DNA of 64,000 nucleotides from JANQOH01 sp965214495 (lineage in GTDB: Bacteria > Pseudomonadota > Alphaproteobacteria > UBA7887), in assembly GCA_965214495.1 (NCBI GenBank), contig OZ243958.1, forward strand, positions 620,001-684,000, given 5' to 3'. Shown one piece after another: positions 26,964-35,202 of the stretch. The notes under the pieces were generated by a model. That model was not told where the DNA came from, did no database searches, and was given only the letters and a program-made list of their open reading frames with translations. Position numbers and translations under genes: made by a program. Position 1 is the stretch's first letter, and every line of letters starts with the position of its first letter.

Positions 26964-26983
26964 GCCGGGGCGCGTGCCCCGGC
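26964..26983 (+). promoter_or_regulatory. Perfect 8-bp stem-loop between ftsA and ftsZ
   Basis: GCCGGGGC (26964-26971) and GCCCCGGC (26976-26983) form a perfect 8-bp GC stem with a GCGT loop, 17 nt after the ftsA stop and 46 nt before the ftsZ start. No T-run follows, so it may slow or protect transcripts rather than terminate them. This could help set a higher FtsZ than FtsA level, which is an inference. Confidence 0.5.
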
Positions 26984-27029
26984 GGGAGACCCTGCCGTTT
27001 CGTAAACCCGGAGGAACTGGAGGTCGAAG

Positions 27030-28442
27030 ATGACGATCAACCTGAATGTGCCGGCGACCCACGAACTGAAGCCGAAGATACTGGTGTTCGGCGTCGGCGG
27101 GGCGGGCTGCAACGCGGTCAACAACATGATCACCTCGCATCTTGAGGGGGTCGAGTTCGTTGTCGCCAACACCGATGCGCAGTCGCTGGAACAGTCGCTG
27201 ACCGAACGGCGCATTCAGTTGGGCGCCACCACCACCCAGGGTCTCGGCGCGGGAGCCCACCCCGAGGTCGGGCGGCAAGCGGCCGAGGAGGCGTTGGAGA
27301 ACATCCAGGACCACCTTCGAAGCAGCAATATGGTGTTCATCACTTGCGGCATGGGCGGCGGAACAGGCACCGGCGCGGCGCCGGTGATCGCGCGGGCGGC
27401 GCGCGAGGACGGCATTCTCACTATCGGCGTGGCGACCAAGCCTTTCAATTTCGAAGGCCATCGCCGCATGGAAATCGCGGAAGCCGGCCTCGCGGAACTG
27501 CAACAGGTGGTCGATACCCTGATCGTCATCCCGAACAACAACCTGTTTCGCGTGGCGAGCGAAAAGACGACTTTCGCCGAGGCCTTCAAGATGGCCGACG
27601 ACGTGCTCTATTCGGGCGTGCGCGGCGTGACCGATCTGATGGTGATGCCCGGGTTGATCAATCTCGACTTCGCCGATGTGCGCTCCGTGATGCGCGAAAT
27701 GGGCAAGGCGATGATGGGTACCGGCGAATCCGGCGGCGAGAACGGCGAGAAACGGGCGCTGAACGCTGCCGAGGACGCGATCAACAACCCGTTGCTCGAC
27801 GACGTGTCGTTGAGCGGAGCGCGCGGGGTGCTCATCAACATCACCGGCGGTCCCGACCTGACGCTGTTCGAGGTTGACGAAGCGTGCACCCACATTCGCG
27901 AGCAGGTTGACCGGAACGCCAAGATCATCTTCGGCTCGACGTTCGACGACAGCCTGGCGGGGCGGGTCCGGGTTTCGGTCGTCGCTACCGGCATCGACTG
28001 CCAGGAGGACGATGATGTGGCGGCGGCCGGCGTCGAGCATGCGGTGACGCCGTCCTACGCGCCCGCACCTTCCGAACCGGTTGCCCCTCCTCATGCGACG
28101 ATTCCCGCAGAGCCGGCGCCGCCGCGAGTGGAAACTCCGACCGACCATACGTTCGCCCCGGCGTCTCCGCCGCCTGCCGCTCCGGACCACGCCCCGGCCG
28201 CCCATCCGCGCGAACCGGTGCTGGCCGGTTGGAGCGAGCCGGTCATGAAACCCGAAACGCCCGCGTCACCGCCGCCGGCTTCGCCGGACACCGGTTCCCG
28301 TCGCCGTCCCTACGACTGGATGCGCTCCCTCGGTGGCGCACCGGCCGCTCCCACACCGCCGCCGGCGCATTCCAGGACCAGTGGCCGGGCGTCCGACAGC
28401 AAGACCGACGAAATCCCGCCTTTCCTGCGTCGCAACTCGTAA
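27030..28442 (+). CDS. ftsZ: Cell division GTPase FtsZ
   Basis: This 470-aa tubulin homologue forms the Z ring. The N-terminal KPKILVFGVGGAGCNAVNNM nucleotide loop, the tubulin signature GGGTGTGAAP (109-118) and the T7 loop NLDFADVRSVM are intact. A long Pro/Ala-rich linker (about residues 333-455) precedes the conserved C-terminal peptide EIPPFLRR that binds FtsA. GGAGGAACTGGAGG stands before the ATG, a strong ribosome-binding site fitting high expression. Confidence 0.98.
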   Translation: MTINLNVPATHELKPKILVFGVGGAGCNAVNNMITSHLEGVEFVVANTDAQSLEQSLTERRIQLGATTTQGLGAGAHPEVGRQAAEEALENIQDHLRSSNMVFITCGMGGGTGTGAAPVIARAAREDGILTIGVATKPFNFEGHRRMEIAEAGLAELQQVVDTLIVIPNNNLFRVASEKTTFAEAFKMADDVLYSGVRGVTDLMVMPGLINLDFADVRSVMREMGKAMMGTGESGGENGEKRALNAAEDAINNPLLDDVSLSGARGVLINITGGPDLTLFEVDEACTHIREQVDRNAKIIFGSTFDDSLAGRVRVSVVATGIDCQEDDDVAAAGVEHAVTPSYAPAPSEPVAPPHATIPAEPAPPRVETPTDHTFAPASPPPAAPDHAPAAHPREPVLAGWSEPVMKPETPASPPPASPDTGSRRRPYDWMRSLGGAPAAPTPPPAHSRTSGRASDSKTDEIPPFLRRNS

Positions 28443-28469
28443 GAGTTTGTAACAAAGCGTGAATTGCGC

Positions 28470-28506
28470 GCTTCCCGGAGCGCTTGCTACAAAGCGCTTC
28501 GGGAGC
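28470..28506 (+). promoter_or_regulatory. Long stem-loop covering the lpxC ribosome-binding site
   Basis: Bases 28470-28485 pair with 28492-28506 around a 6-nt loop, forming about 13 pairs with two G-U pairs and one bulge. The lpxC Shine-Dalgarno GGGAG (28501-28505) lies wholly in the 3' arm, 7 nt before ATG 28513. The structure could therefore restrict lpxC translation, or act as a barrier between ftsZ and lpxC. There is no T-tract. Confidence 0.55.
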
Positions 28507-28512
28507 GTGGCG

Positions 28513-29439
28513 ATGCCGGAATCGGATTCCGGCCGAGCCGGAGGGGGGCCTGGGGCAGTGGAACGACAGACCACGATTCGCCGCGAGATCGATTGCAAGG
28601 GAATCGGGCTTCATTGCGGTGAGGACGTGCGGATGACCCTGTGTCCCGCCGAGGCCGACACGGGGATCGTTTTCCGGCGTCGCGACCTCTGCGGGGCGAC
28701 TGTCCCCGCCCGTTACGACCATGTCGCGGATACGCGGCTCGGCACCAGCCTGGAGGGCGCGGGGGGTGCGCGGGTCGGTACCGTCGAACATCTGATGGCC
28801 GCACTGTGGGGCTGCGGAGTCGATAACCTCATTGTGGACGTGGATGGGCCGGAGGTGCCGGCAATGGACGGAAGCGCCGAGCCGTTCATGTTCCTCGTCG
28901 ATTGCGCGGGACTGATACCGCTCGATTCGCCGCGTCAGACCATCAGAGTGCTTCGACCGGTCTCCGTTCGCGCCGGCGACGCGCACATTGCTCTGTTGCC
29001 GGACTACACGACGAGCCTGTATTTCGAGATTCTCTTCGACCATCCGGCGGTCGGCGCGCAGTCGTGCGACTTCGTTCCGATCAACGGCGCGTTTCGCCAG
29101 GATATCGCGCGTGCGCGCACCTTCGGGTTCGAACGCGACGTTGCGGCGCTGCGGGCCAGCGGTCTGGCACGCGGCGGCAGTTACGACAACGCGATCATCG
29201 TCGGCGAACAGGGTGTGAAGAACGAAGAGGGTCTGCGTTTCCCCGACGAGTTCGTCCGGCACAAAGTGCTCGACTGCCTGGGCGACCTGTATCTCGCCGG
29301 TGCCTGCGTCATCGCGCGGATCGAGGCGTCGCGCGCCGGACACACGCTGAACAACCGGCTGCTTCGGGCGCTGTTCTCGGACCCCGCCAACTGGTGCTTC
29401 GAAACCGACGAAAAGATGACGACTCCGGCGCATGCCTGA
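28513..29439 (+). CDS. lpxC: UDP-3-O-acyl-N-acetylglucosamine deacetylase LpxC
   Basis: This 308-aa zinc amidase performs the committed step of lipid A synthesis. Zinc ligands are recognisable as His93 in VEHLMAAL, and His250 and Asp254 in HKVLDCLGDL, with the catalytic His in AGHTLNN. It follows ftsZ by 70 bp, the usual end of the dcw region. ATG 28513 is chosen for its GGGAG at 7 nt. An upstream ATG at 28459 lacks family similarity. The presence of LpxC means the organism makes lipopolysaccharide. Confidence 0.96.
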   Translation: MPESDSGRAGGGPGAVERQTTIRREIDCKGIGLHCGEDVRMTLCPAEADTGIVFRRRDLCGATVPARYDHVADTRLGTSLEGAGGARVGTVEHLMAALWGCGVDNLIVDVDGPEVPAMDGSAEPFMFLVDCAGLIPLDSPRQTIRVLRPVSVRAGDAHIALLPDYTTSLYFEILFDHPAVGAQSCDFVPINGAFRQDIARARTFGFERDVAALRASGLARGGSYDNAIIVGEQGVKNEEGLRFPDEFVRHKVLDCLGDLYLAGACVIARIEASRAGHTLNNRLLRALFSDPANWCFETDEKMTTPAHA

Positions 29440-29466
29440 ACGGCGCCTCCAGCGCCGCGATCTCGT

Positions 29467-30444
29467 ATGACCGTTCTCGTTACCGGTGCGGCCGGGTTCA
29501 TCGGTTTTCATCTCAGCCGCGCCCTTCTGGACGCTGGCGAGAGAGTTGTCGGCGTCGATAATCTGGACGAACGTTACGACGTTGCGCTGAAACAGGCGCG
29601 GCTCGACCGCCTGACCGATTCGGCGGCGTTCCGCTTTTTGCGGCTCGATATCGCCGACCCCGAGGCTGTGGCCTCGTTGGCGCGCGGTTACGGCCCGTTC
29701 CGTGTCGTCGTGCATCTCGCCGCGCGCGCCGGCGTGCGCGATTCGTTGAAATCCCCCTGGGCCTGCGGCCACAGCAATCTCATGGGACATCTGGCCGCGC
29801 TCGAACTCTGTCGCGGCATGAGCGGACTGGAGCATTTCGTTTACGCGAGCTCCAGCTCGGTTTACGGCGGCAACGTCAAAAGCCCCCAAGCCGAGCACGA
29901 CCGGGTCGATATGCCGATCTCGCTTTACGCGGCAACCAAGCGCGCCGGTGAGTTGATGGCTCATACATACAGCCATCTCCATGGTCTGCCGGCGACCGGT
30001 CTGCGGTTCTTCACCGTTTACGGTCCCTGGGGCAGGCCCGATATGGCCGTGTGGGCGTTCACCGAAGCCATCCTTGCGGGACGGCCGATAAGATTGTTCA
30101 ACAGCGGCGACATGAAGCGCGACTTCACCTGTATCGACGACATCATTGCCGGCGTATTCGGAGTCCTCGCGCACCCGCCGGATGCGGCGGGGGAGACGCC
30201 GCATCGGCTCTACAATATCGGCGGCGGGCAGCCCGAACCGGTGCGGCGTGTTGTCGCTGTCCTCGAACGCGCCCTGGGTCGTGAGGCGCTGGTCGAAGAG
30301 GCACCGCCGCAACCGGGAGACGTTTCCGGAACCTTCGCCGACGTTACGGCCCTGGAACGCGATATCGGGTTTCGCCCGGCGACGCGGATCGACGAGGGAC
30401 TACCGCGCTTCGTCGCCTGGTATCGCGAGCACTATCGCGTTTGA
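29467..30444 (+). CDS. NAD-dependent epimerase, UDP-glucuronate 4-epimerase-like
   Basis: This 325-aa extended SDR sugar-nucleotide epimerase has the NAD loop GAAGFIGFH (residues 7-15), YASSSSVYGG, the catalytic YAATK (about residues 158-162) and RFFTVYGPWGRPDMA. This segment and the KRDFTCIDDI stretch are typical of UDP-glucuronate 4-epimerases (GalA producers, CapI-like). It probably supplies a sugar for LPS or capsule. It starts 27 bp after lpxC. The last 13 bp overlap the convergent MFS gene. Confidence 0.88.
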   Translation: MTVLVTGAAGFIGFHLSRALLDAGERVVGVDNLDERYDVALKQARLDRLTDSAAFRFLRLDIADPEAVASLARGYGPFRVVVHLAARAGVRDSLKSPWACGHSNLMGHLAALELCRGMSGLEHFVYASSSSVYGGNVKSPQAEHDRVDMPISLYAATKRAGELMAHTYSHLHGLPATGLRFFTVYGPWGRPDMAVWAFTEAILAGRPIRLFNSGDMKRDFTCIDDIIAGVFGVLAHPPDAAGETPHRLYNIGGGQPEPVRRVVAVLERALGREALVEEAPPQPGDVSGTFADVTALERDIGFRPATRIDEGLPRFVAWYREHYRV

Positions 30445-31634
30445 GCGACGGCGACCTGTGGCGCGGCGCGCGGCAGGCAGAGCGCGGCGGCGCCGGCGGT
30501 CATAGCGAACCCGGCCATCAGGACGAACAGCACGTCGAGCGATCCGGTAAAGCGCCATGCGACAGGGATCAGGGCCACGCCGATAGCCGAAACGCCGAGC
30601 GTCAACAGAAACTTGACGCCGAACATGCGCCCGCGCCAATGCCTCGGCGTAAAGCGCGCCAGCAACGCGTTCTCCGCCGGCTGGCCGGCGACGTTGAGCG
30701 CCACCATCAGCGTGGCGGCCGCGATCAGCGCCGGATCGAACAGCACCAGCGCCGCGGTGAGCACCGGAACCTGAAGAAACTGCGTCGCCGTATAGACACT
30801 GCGCAGGCTGTAGCGGTCGACAAGCTCGCCACCGACGACCTGCGCCAGGCTGCTGAGCAGATAGACCAGTGTCACCATACCGCCGATGCCCACCACGTTG
30901 CCGTCGAGCCAACCGCCAAGGCGTTCGTCGAAGATTTTCGGCAATGCGAAGGCGGTAACCTGGTAGATCATGCCGGCGCACAGAACCGTGACTGCGAGCA
31001 CGCCGAAAACCCGGCGCATGGTCCCCGCCGGCGCGGACGAGTCCTGCGGATGGACCTCTGCCGGCTCCACGATCCAGCCCGCCCGGCACACGGCGAGAAA
31101 CGCGACCCCGCAGACCAGGCAGAGAACGCCAGGCACGACGAATGCCGCGCGCCAGCCGAGCCATCCGGCGAGCACGCCGGCGACGACCGCTGCGACGGCG
31201 GTGCCGAGGGAGCCGAAAACGCCGTTCAGCCCCAGCGCGCGGCCGCGATGAGGCGCATGGCGAATCAGCCATGGAAGCCCCACGGGATGATAAATCGAGG
31301 CGAACAGACCCATCGCGGCCATGCCGAACAGCAAGCCCACGGAGGTGTCGGCAAATCCTGTTAGGATCGTCGCGATGCCGAGGCCGAGGAAATACACGCT
31401 CATCATGCCGGTCTGCGACCAGCGATCGCCCAGCCAGCCGGCCGGCAGAGCCGCGGCGCCGAACAACACCGACATCGGAATCGACAAGGCGAACAGGGTG
31501 TCGTAGCTCAACCCCCATTCGTGCTCCAGCACCAGCACGACGGTCGCGAACAGCAGCACGAACATGTGGGCGATCGCATGGGCGATTCCGGCCACCGCCT
31601 GGGTCAGCAGGACCGAACGGTGCGTCGCCGTCAC
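30432..31634 (-). CDS. MFS transporter
   Basis: This 400-aa polytopic protein of the major facilitator superfamily has about 12 predicted helices in two halves. It carries a loop-2 like motif LPAGWLGDRWSQTGMM near residue 62 and a matching GGELVDRYSLRS in the second half. The substrate is not readable. The start overlaps the stop of the SDR gene by 4 bp, so the two form an operon, with SDR first. The stop overlaps the epimerase stop antisense by 13 bp. Confidence 0.88.
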   Translation of the reverse strand: MTATHRSVLLTQAVAGIAHAIAHMFVLLFATVVLVLEHEWGLSYDTLFALSIPMSVLFGAAALPAGWLGDRWSQTGMMSVYFLGLGIATILTGFADTSVGLLFGMAAMGLFASIYHPVGLPWLIRHAPHRGRALGLNGVFGSLGTAVAAVVAGVLAGWLGWRAAFVVPGVLCLVCGVAFLAVCRAGWIVEPAEVHPQDSSAPAGTMRRVFGVLAVTVLCAGMIYQVTAFALPKIFDERLGGWLDGNVVGIGGMVTLVYLLSSLAQVVGGELVDRYSLRSVYTATQFLQVPVLTAALVLFDPALIAAATLMVALNVAGQPAENALLARFTPRHWRGRMFGVKFLLTLGVSAIGVALIPVAWRFTGSLDVLFVLMAGFAMTAGAAALCLPRAAPQVAVAQTR

Positions 31635-32386
31635 GGCAGCATGACCCGACCGCCGTCGGCGACGATCGTCTGCCCCGTCGTGAAGGCCGAGCGTTCGGAC
31701 AGCAGGAACGCCGCGAGTTCCGCGATCTCTTCGGGTTTGCCAAGGCGTTTGAGCGGCGTGTCGGCAATCATGGCGTCCAGCCTCGGCTTCTCGATGCCGC
31801 CCAGCATGTCGGTATCGGTAAGGCCGGGTGCGACCGCGTTAATTCGCACCGCCGGCGCGATGCCCGGCGCCAGATTGCGCACCAGAGCGATCACTGCGGC
31901 CTTGGACACGCCATAGGCGATGAGATTCGGCCGGGCGAACAGGCCGGCGATCGAGGCGAGGCAGACGATGCGACCGAACCCGCGCGCGATCATCCCGTCC
32001 TTGACCGCGAGGATCGCGTGCAGAGTGCCATCGACGTTCACCGCCATCATGCGCCGCCATTGCGCGTAGTCGATCTGGTCATGGGCGGTGCTGGCGGCGA
32101 TACCCGCGTTCGCAACCAGCAGGTCGATCGGCCCCAGTGCGGCTTCGGTCTCGGACACCATGCGCGCCACTTGCTCCGCGTCGGCGACGTCGCCGGGGAC
32201 GAGAACGCCGCGACTTCCCGCGGCCTCGACCGCAGCCAGCGTATCCTGCGCGGCGCTCTCGCTGGATGCGTAGTTGATCGCGACGGCGGCGCCGGCACCG
32301 GCCAGACGCACGCAGATCGCCCTGCCGATACCGCGCGCGCCGCCGGTAACGAGCGCTGTGCGGCCCTCGAAATCCTGCTCCGTCAT
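31631..32386 (-). CDS. SDR family oxidoreductase (FabG-like)
   Basis: This 251-aa classical SDR has TGGARGIG (about residues 14-21), NAG near residue 90, Ser in CLASIAG and YGVSK as the catalytic Tyr/Lys pair. The residue pattern INYASS after strand 2 favours NADP, and the protein resembles 3-oxoacyl-ACP reductases. CGGAGGAG precedes ATG 32386. The longer frame to 32596 lacks support. It is divergent from the SDR at 32484 and leads the MFS operon. Confidence 0.88.
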   Translation of the reverse strand: MTEQDFEGRTALVTGGARGIGRAICVRLAGAGAAVAINYASSESAAQDTLAAVEAAGSRGVLVPGDVADAEQVARMVSETEAALGPIDLLVANAGIAASTAHDQIDYAQWRRMMAVNVDGTLHAILAVKDGMIARGFGRIVCLASIAGLFARPNLIAYGVSKAAVIALVRNLAPGIAPAVRINAVAPGLTDTDMLGGIEKPRLDAMIADTPLKRLGKPEEIAELAAFLLSERSAFTTGQTIVADGGRVMLP

Positions 32387-32483
32387 CGTGGTCTCCTCCG
32401 GGTGTCGGTCGTCTGGCGGTGGGGAAGGCGCGAGCGTAGGATAAGCCCGCGGTTCGGTAAAGAATCGACGCGTTGGGGGCGGC

Positions 32484-33239
32484 ATGGCGAGACTGGACGG
32501 CAAGCGGGTGTTCATTACCGGCGCGGCGAAGGGGATCGGCCGCGCCGCGGCGCTTCTGTTCGCCGCGGAAGGCGCGCGGGTGGCGGTTGCCGACATCGAC
32601 AGGGAAGGCGGCGCCGAAACTGCGGACCAAGCGAACGCAGCCGGCGGCGAGGCGATGTTCGTCGCCGCCGATGTGACGAAAAGCGAGGCGGCGTCGGCGG
32701 CGCTCGATGCGGCCGTCGCGCGGTTCGGCGGCCTGGACGTGCTCTACAACAATGCCGGCGGCGCGACCCCCGCCGACGGCCCCGTGACCGAAGCGCCGGA
32801 GGACGAGTTCTGGCGCGCCATCGGCCTCGATCTGTTCGGGACGTTCCTTGTCTGCAAGCACGGCTTGCCGCACCTGATCGCCGCCGGCGGCGGTTCGGTG
32901 ATCAACACGACATCGAGCGTTGCGCTGAACGGCCTGCCGGGCCGGGATTGCTATACCGCGGCCAAGGGCGGGGTGGCGGCGCTGACCCGATCGATGGCTG
33001 TGCATTATGGCCGCCACGGTATCCGCGTAAACGCGATGGCGCCGGGAACCGTGCGCACCGCGCGGGTGGAGGCCATGCTGGAACGCGACCCGGCGGTGCA
33101 GGAGATGGCGGGGCGTCACCTGATCGGGTTGATCGAACCCGAACATGTGGCCGGGCTCGCCCTCTATCTCGCATCCGACGAGTCGGCGCGGACGACGGGC
33201 CAGGTCATTCCCGTCGATAGCGGCTACACGATCGACTGA
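32484..33239 (+). CDS. SDR family oxidoreductase
   Basis: This is a 251-aa classical SDR. Its motifs are TGAAKGIG (about residues 12-19), YNNAGGATP, the serine of NTTSSVALNG and YTAAK. The VADIDR after strand 2 points to NAD. It starts a plus-strand set with the epoxide-hydrolase-like gene 19 bp downstream, which suggests sequential oxidation of a diol or alcohol product. The substrate is unknown. Confidence 0.87.
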   Translation: MARLDGKRVFITGAAKGIGRAAALLFAAEGARVAVADIDREGGAETADQANAAGGEAMFVAADVTKSEAASAALDAAVARFGGLDVLYNNAGGATPADGPVTEAPEDEFWRAIGLDLFGTFLVCKHGLPHLIAAGGGSVINTTSSVALNGLPGRDCYTAAKGGVAALTRSMAVHYGRHGIRVNAMAPGTVRTARVEAMLERDPAVQEMAGRHLIGLIEPEHVAGLALYLASDESARTTGQVIPVDSGYTID

Positions 33240-33258
33240 GCCGCCGGGGGGAAGAACG

Positions 33259-34401
33259 ATGCTGCGACCGTTCACGATTTCCGTGCCGGAATCGATGCTG
33301 GTCGACATTCGCGCTCGCGTCGCCGCTTTTCCGTGGCACGAAATGCCCGACGATGGCGGTTGGGCCTATGGCGCCAATCTCGACTACATGAAGGCGCTGG
33401 CGGCCTGGTGGCTCGACGGCTACGACTGGCGCGCGGCGGAGAGGGCGTTCAACCGTTTCCCGCAATTTATCGCCGAGGTCGACGGCGTTGATATCCACTA
33501 CATCCACGAACGCGGCAGCGGATCGAGTCCGTTGCCGTTGCTGATCAGCCACGGCTGGCCGGGGTCGGTGTTCGAGTTCCTGGAGATTATCGAGCCGTTG
33601 GCGCATCCGGAGCGGTTTGGCGGCGATGCGGCCGACGCCTTCGACGTGATCGCGCCGTCGTTGCCCGGTTACGGCTGGTCCGGCAAACCGGCGCGCCCGA
33701 TCGGCCCCCGCGCCGTCGCCGCGCTGTTCGCGGGGCTGATGGGCGAGACACTGGGTTATGAGCGATTCATCGCGCAGGGAGGCGATTGGGGAGCGGCGAT
33801 CTCGTCGTGGATCGGGTTCGAGCACGCGCCCCCCTGCGCCGGCGTGCATCTGAACATGATGGGCGTCCGCGCCGCCGGCGCAGCGCCCGAAGGCGAAGAC
33901 GAGACGCGGTGGGCGCGAGCGGCGCGCAGAACGCTCGACTCCGAAGGCGCCTATATGCGCCAGCAATCGACGAAACCGCAGACGCTGTCCTACGCGATGA
34001 TGGACAGCCCGGTCGGCGTCGCCGCGTGGATCGTGGAGAAGTTCCACGGCTGGTCCGATCTCCACGACGGGGATATCGAAGGCGTTTATACAAAGGACCA
34101 GCTTCTGACCAACGTCATGGTCTATCTGGTGACCCGGACTTTCAATACGGCGAGCTGGATCTATTACGGCCATCGCCGGTCGGGCGACAGGTTTCTACCC
34201 GAGGGTGGGCGAATTGAAGTTCCGGTGGGCGTGGCGGCGTTTCCCGCCGAATTCATTCCGTGGCCGCCGCGTCGCTATGTCGAACGGGCATACAACGTCG
34301 TCCGGTGGACCGACATGCCGCGCGGGGGTCATTTCGCCGCTCTCGAAGAACCCGATCGGCTGGTCGCCGACATCCGCGCCTTCGCGCGCAGGTTGCGATG
34401 A
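33259..34401 (+). CDS. Epoxide hydrolase-like alpha/beta hydrolase
   Basis: This 380-aa protein has the epoxide hydrolase N-terminal domain (residues 1-105, start RPFTISVPESMLVDIRARV) and an alpha/beta hydrolase core. Key residues are the oxyanion segment HGWPGS (98-103), nucleophile Asp176 in GGDWGA and His358 in GGHFAALEEP. The lid carries a tyrosine-rich segment as in microsomal-type enzymes. The reaction would be epoxide to vicinal diol in the cytoplasm. GGGGGGAAGAAC precedes the ATG. It lies 19 bp after the SDR, likely in the same operon. Confidence 0.9.
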   Translation: MLRPFTISVPESMLVDIRARVAAFPWHEMPDDGGWAYGANLDYMKALAAWWLDGYDWRAAERAFNRFPQFIAEVDGVDIHYIHERGSGSSPLPLLISHGWPGSVFEFLEIIEPLAHPERFGGDAADAFDVIAPSLPGYGWSGKPARPIGPRAVAALFAGLMGETLGYERFIAQGGDWGAAISSWIGFEHAPPCAGVHLNMMGVRAAGAAPEGEDETRWARAARRTLDSEGAYMRQQSTKPQTLSYAMMDSPVGVAAWIVEKFHGWSDLHDGDIEGVYTKDQLLTNVMVYLVTRTFNTASWIYYGHRRSGDRFLPEGGRIEVPVGVAAFPAEFIPWPPRRYVERAYNVVRWTDMPRGGHFAALEEPDRLVADIRAFARRLR

Positions 34402-34503
34402 TGCGGCGCGAAAAAATGCGGTCATTTGGTGCGCCGACCTTAAGCAGCCCGCGCCATGCAGGGCAGTGCGCATCGATGAAACCGGCTTCCTGATCCCGTC
34501 ATC

Positions 34504-34890
34504 ATGTCAGAAACATATCGGATCGTGAAAGTAGAGCGGAAATGGGGTCGAGATACCGAAGCTATGGGAAGCAAAGAAAAATTCTGGTATCATGACCCGG
34601 CGGGCCGGGAACGATATTGGCTCTTCAAATACCCACGTGCGGGAACTCCCCCGGCCGTCGTTGCAGCGTGTGTTGATCGAGATGCACGGGCGCTGGCGCC
34701 AACACGAGCCAATGAGCGGGAGCGCTTTTCGACCTTTGGTAGAATAGGGCCAGCACTTCATGCGCGCGCCGTCGCGTTTGCACAGCGTCGCCGCCCGCAT
34801 CGACAAACTGGCGTCAGAGCTGCTCCGCCGCCGGGAAAACGGAACGTCGCACTTGACACGCGGTGGCGGTGGCGCGAGGCTGGGCATTGA
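34504..34890 (+). pseudogene. Broken fragment resembling the start of a HipA-like kinase-domain protein
   Basis: The first 45 codons (SETYRIVKVERKW, then MGSKEKFWY and YWLFKYPRAGT) look like the N-terminal part of HipA-like proteins, where MGSKEKFW-x-LFKYPR is normally followed by GEHWAEK. Here the similarity stops at about 34640 and the remaining frame is low-complexity Arg/Ala sequence. The expected kinase core is absent, so this is a truncated or frameshifted remnant. Base composition over 34500-34640 is clearly less GC-rich than its neighbours, which suggests transfer. The family call is from memory of the motif and is tentative. The rest of the 34402-34920 gap shows no other gene. Confidence 0.4.
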
Positions 34891-34920
34891 TTGAAGATCG
34901 AGTCTGGAGGACACGCGATC

Positions 34921-35103
34921 ATGAGCAGCATGTTGAAGCTTCTTGTCGCCGCTGGAGCGGCGATGGCGATTTCCACCGCCGCGATGGCGGGGGGACTGTG
35001 TGGCGGCAAGGCGCATGAAGTGTCGGTTCCGACCGAGACCGTATCGACCGATTCCGCCACGCCGATGACGGTCGCCGACTCGCAGACCGTCAGCGCCGAA
35101 TAG
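34921..35103 (+). CDS. Small exported protein of unknown function
   Basis: This is a 60-aa protein with a clear signal peptide, MSSMLKLLVAAGAAMAISTA followed by AMA and a cleavage site. The mature part is only about 37 residues, with one Cys (GGLCGGKAHE) and a Ser/Thr-rich acidic end. GGAGG lies upstream of ATG 34921. A frame starting at 34891 only adds residues ahead of the signal. I do not recognise the family. A strong hairpin follows the gene, consistent with an independent transcription unit. Confidence 0.6.
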   Translation: MSSMLKLLVAAGAAMAISTAAMAGGLCGGKAHEVSVPTETVSTDSATPMTVADSQTVSAE

Positions 35104-35148
35104 CCAACCCGACCGCAAGCGGGGCACTGCGCCCCGCTGCCCGATCTC

Positions 35149-35184
35149 GCGCGCGGGACTCGCGTCCTGCGCGCGATTCTCTTT
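35149..35184 (+). terminator. Rho-independent-type terminator
   Basis: GCGCGCGGGAC (35149-35159) pairs with GTCCTGCGCGC (35164-35174), an 11-bp stem with one G-U pair and a 4-nt loop, followed by the T-rich ATTCTCTTT. A second perfect 8-bp hairpin, AGCGGGGC/GCCCCGCT, precedes it at 35118-35138. Together they would end transcription of the small exported protein gene before the SDR gene. Confidence 0.6.
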
Positions 35185-35202
35185 CAGGAGAGCGTGGCGA
35201 CC

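Noticed and set aside
26361..28205. 614-codon minus-strand open frame opposite ftsA and ftsZ
   Set aside because: It is antisense to two unmistakable division genes.
28441..28512. Intrinsic terminator after ftsZ
   Set aside because: The stem-loop is strong but has no T-tract and contains the lpxC Shine-Dalgarno, so a translational role is more plausible.
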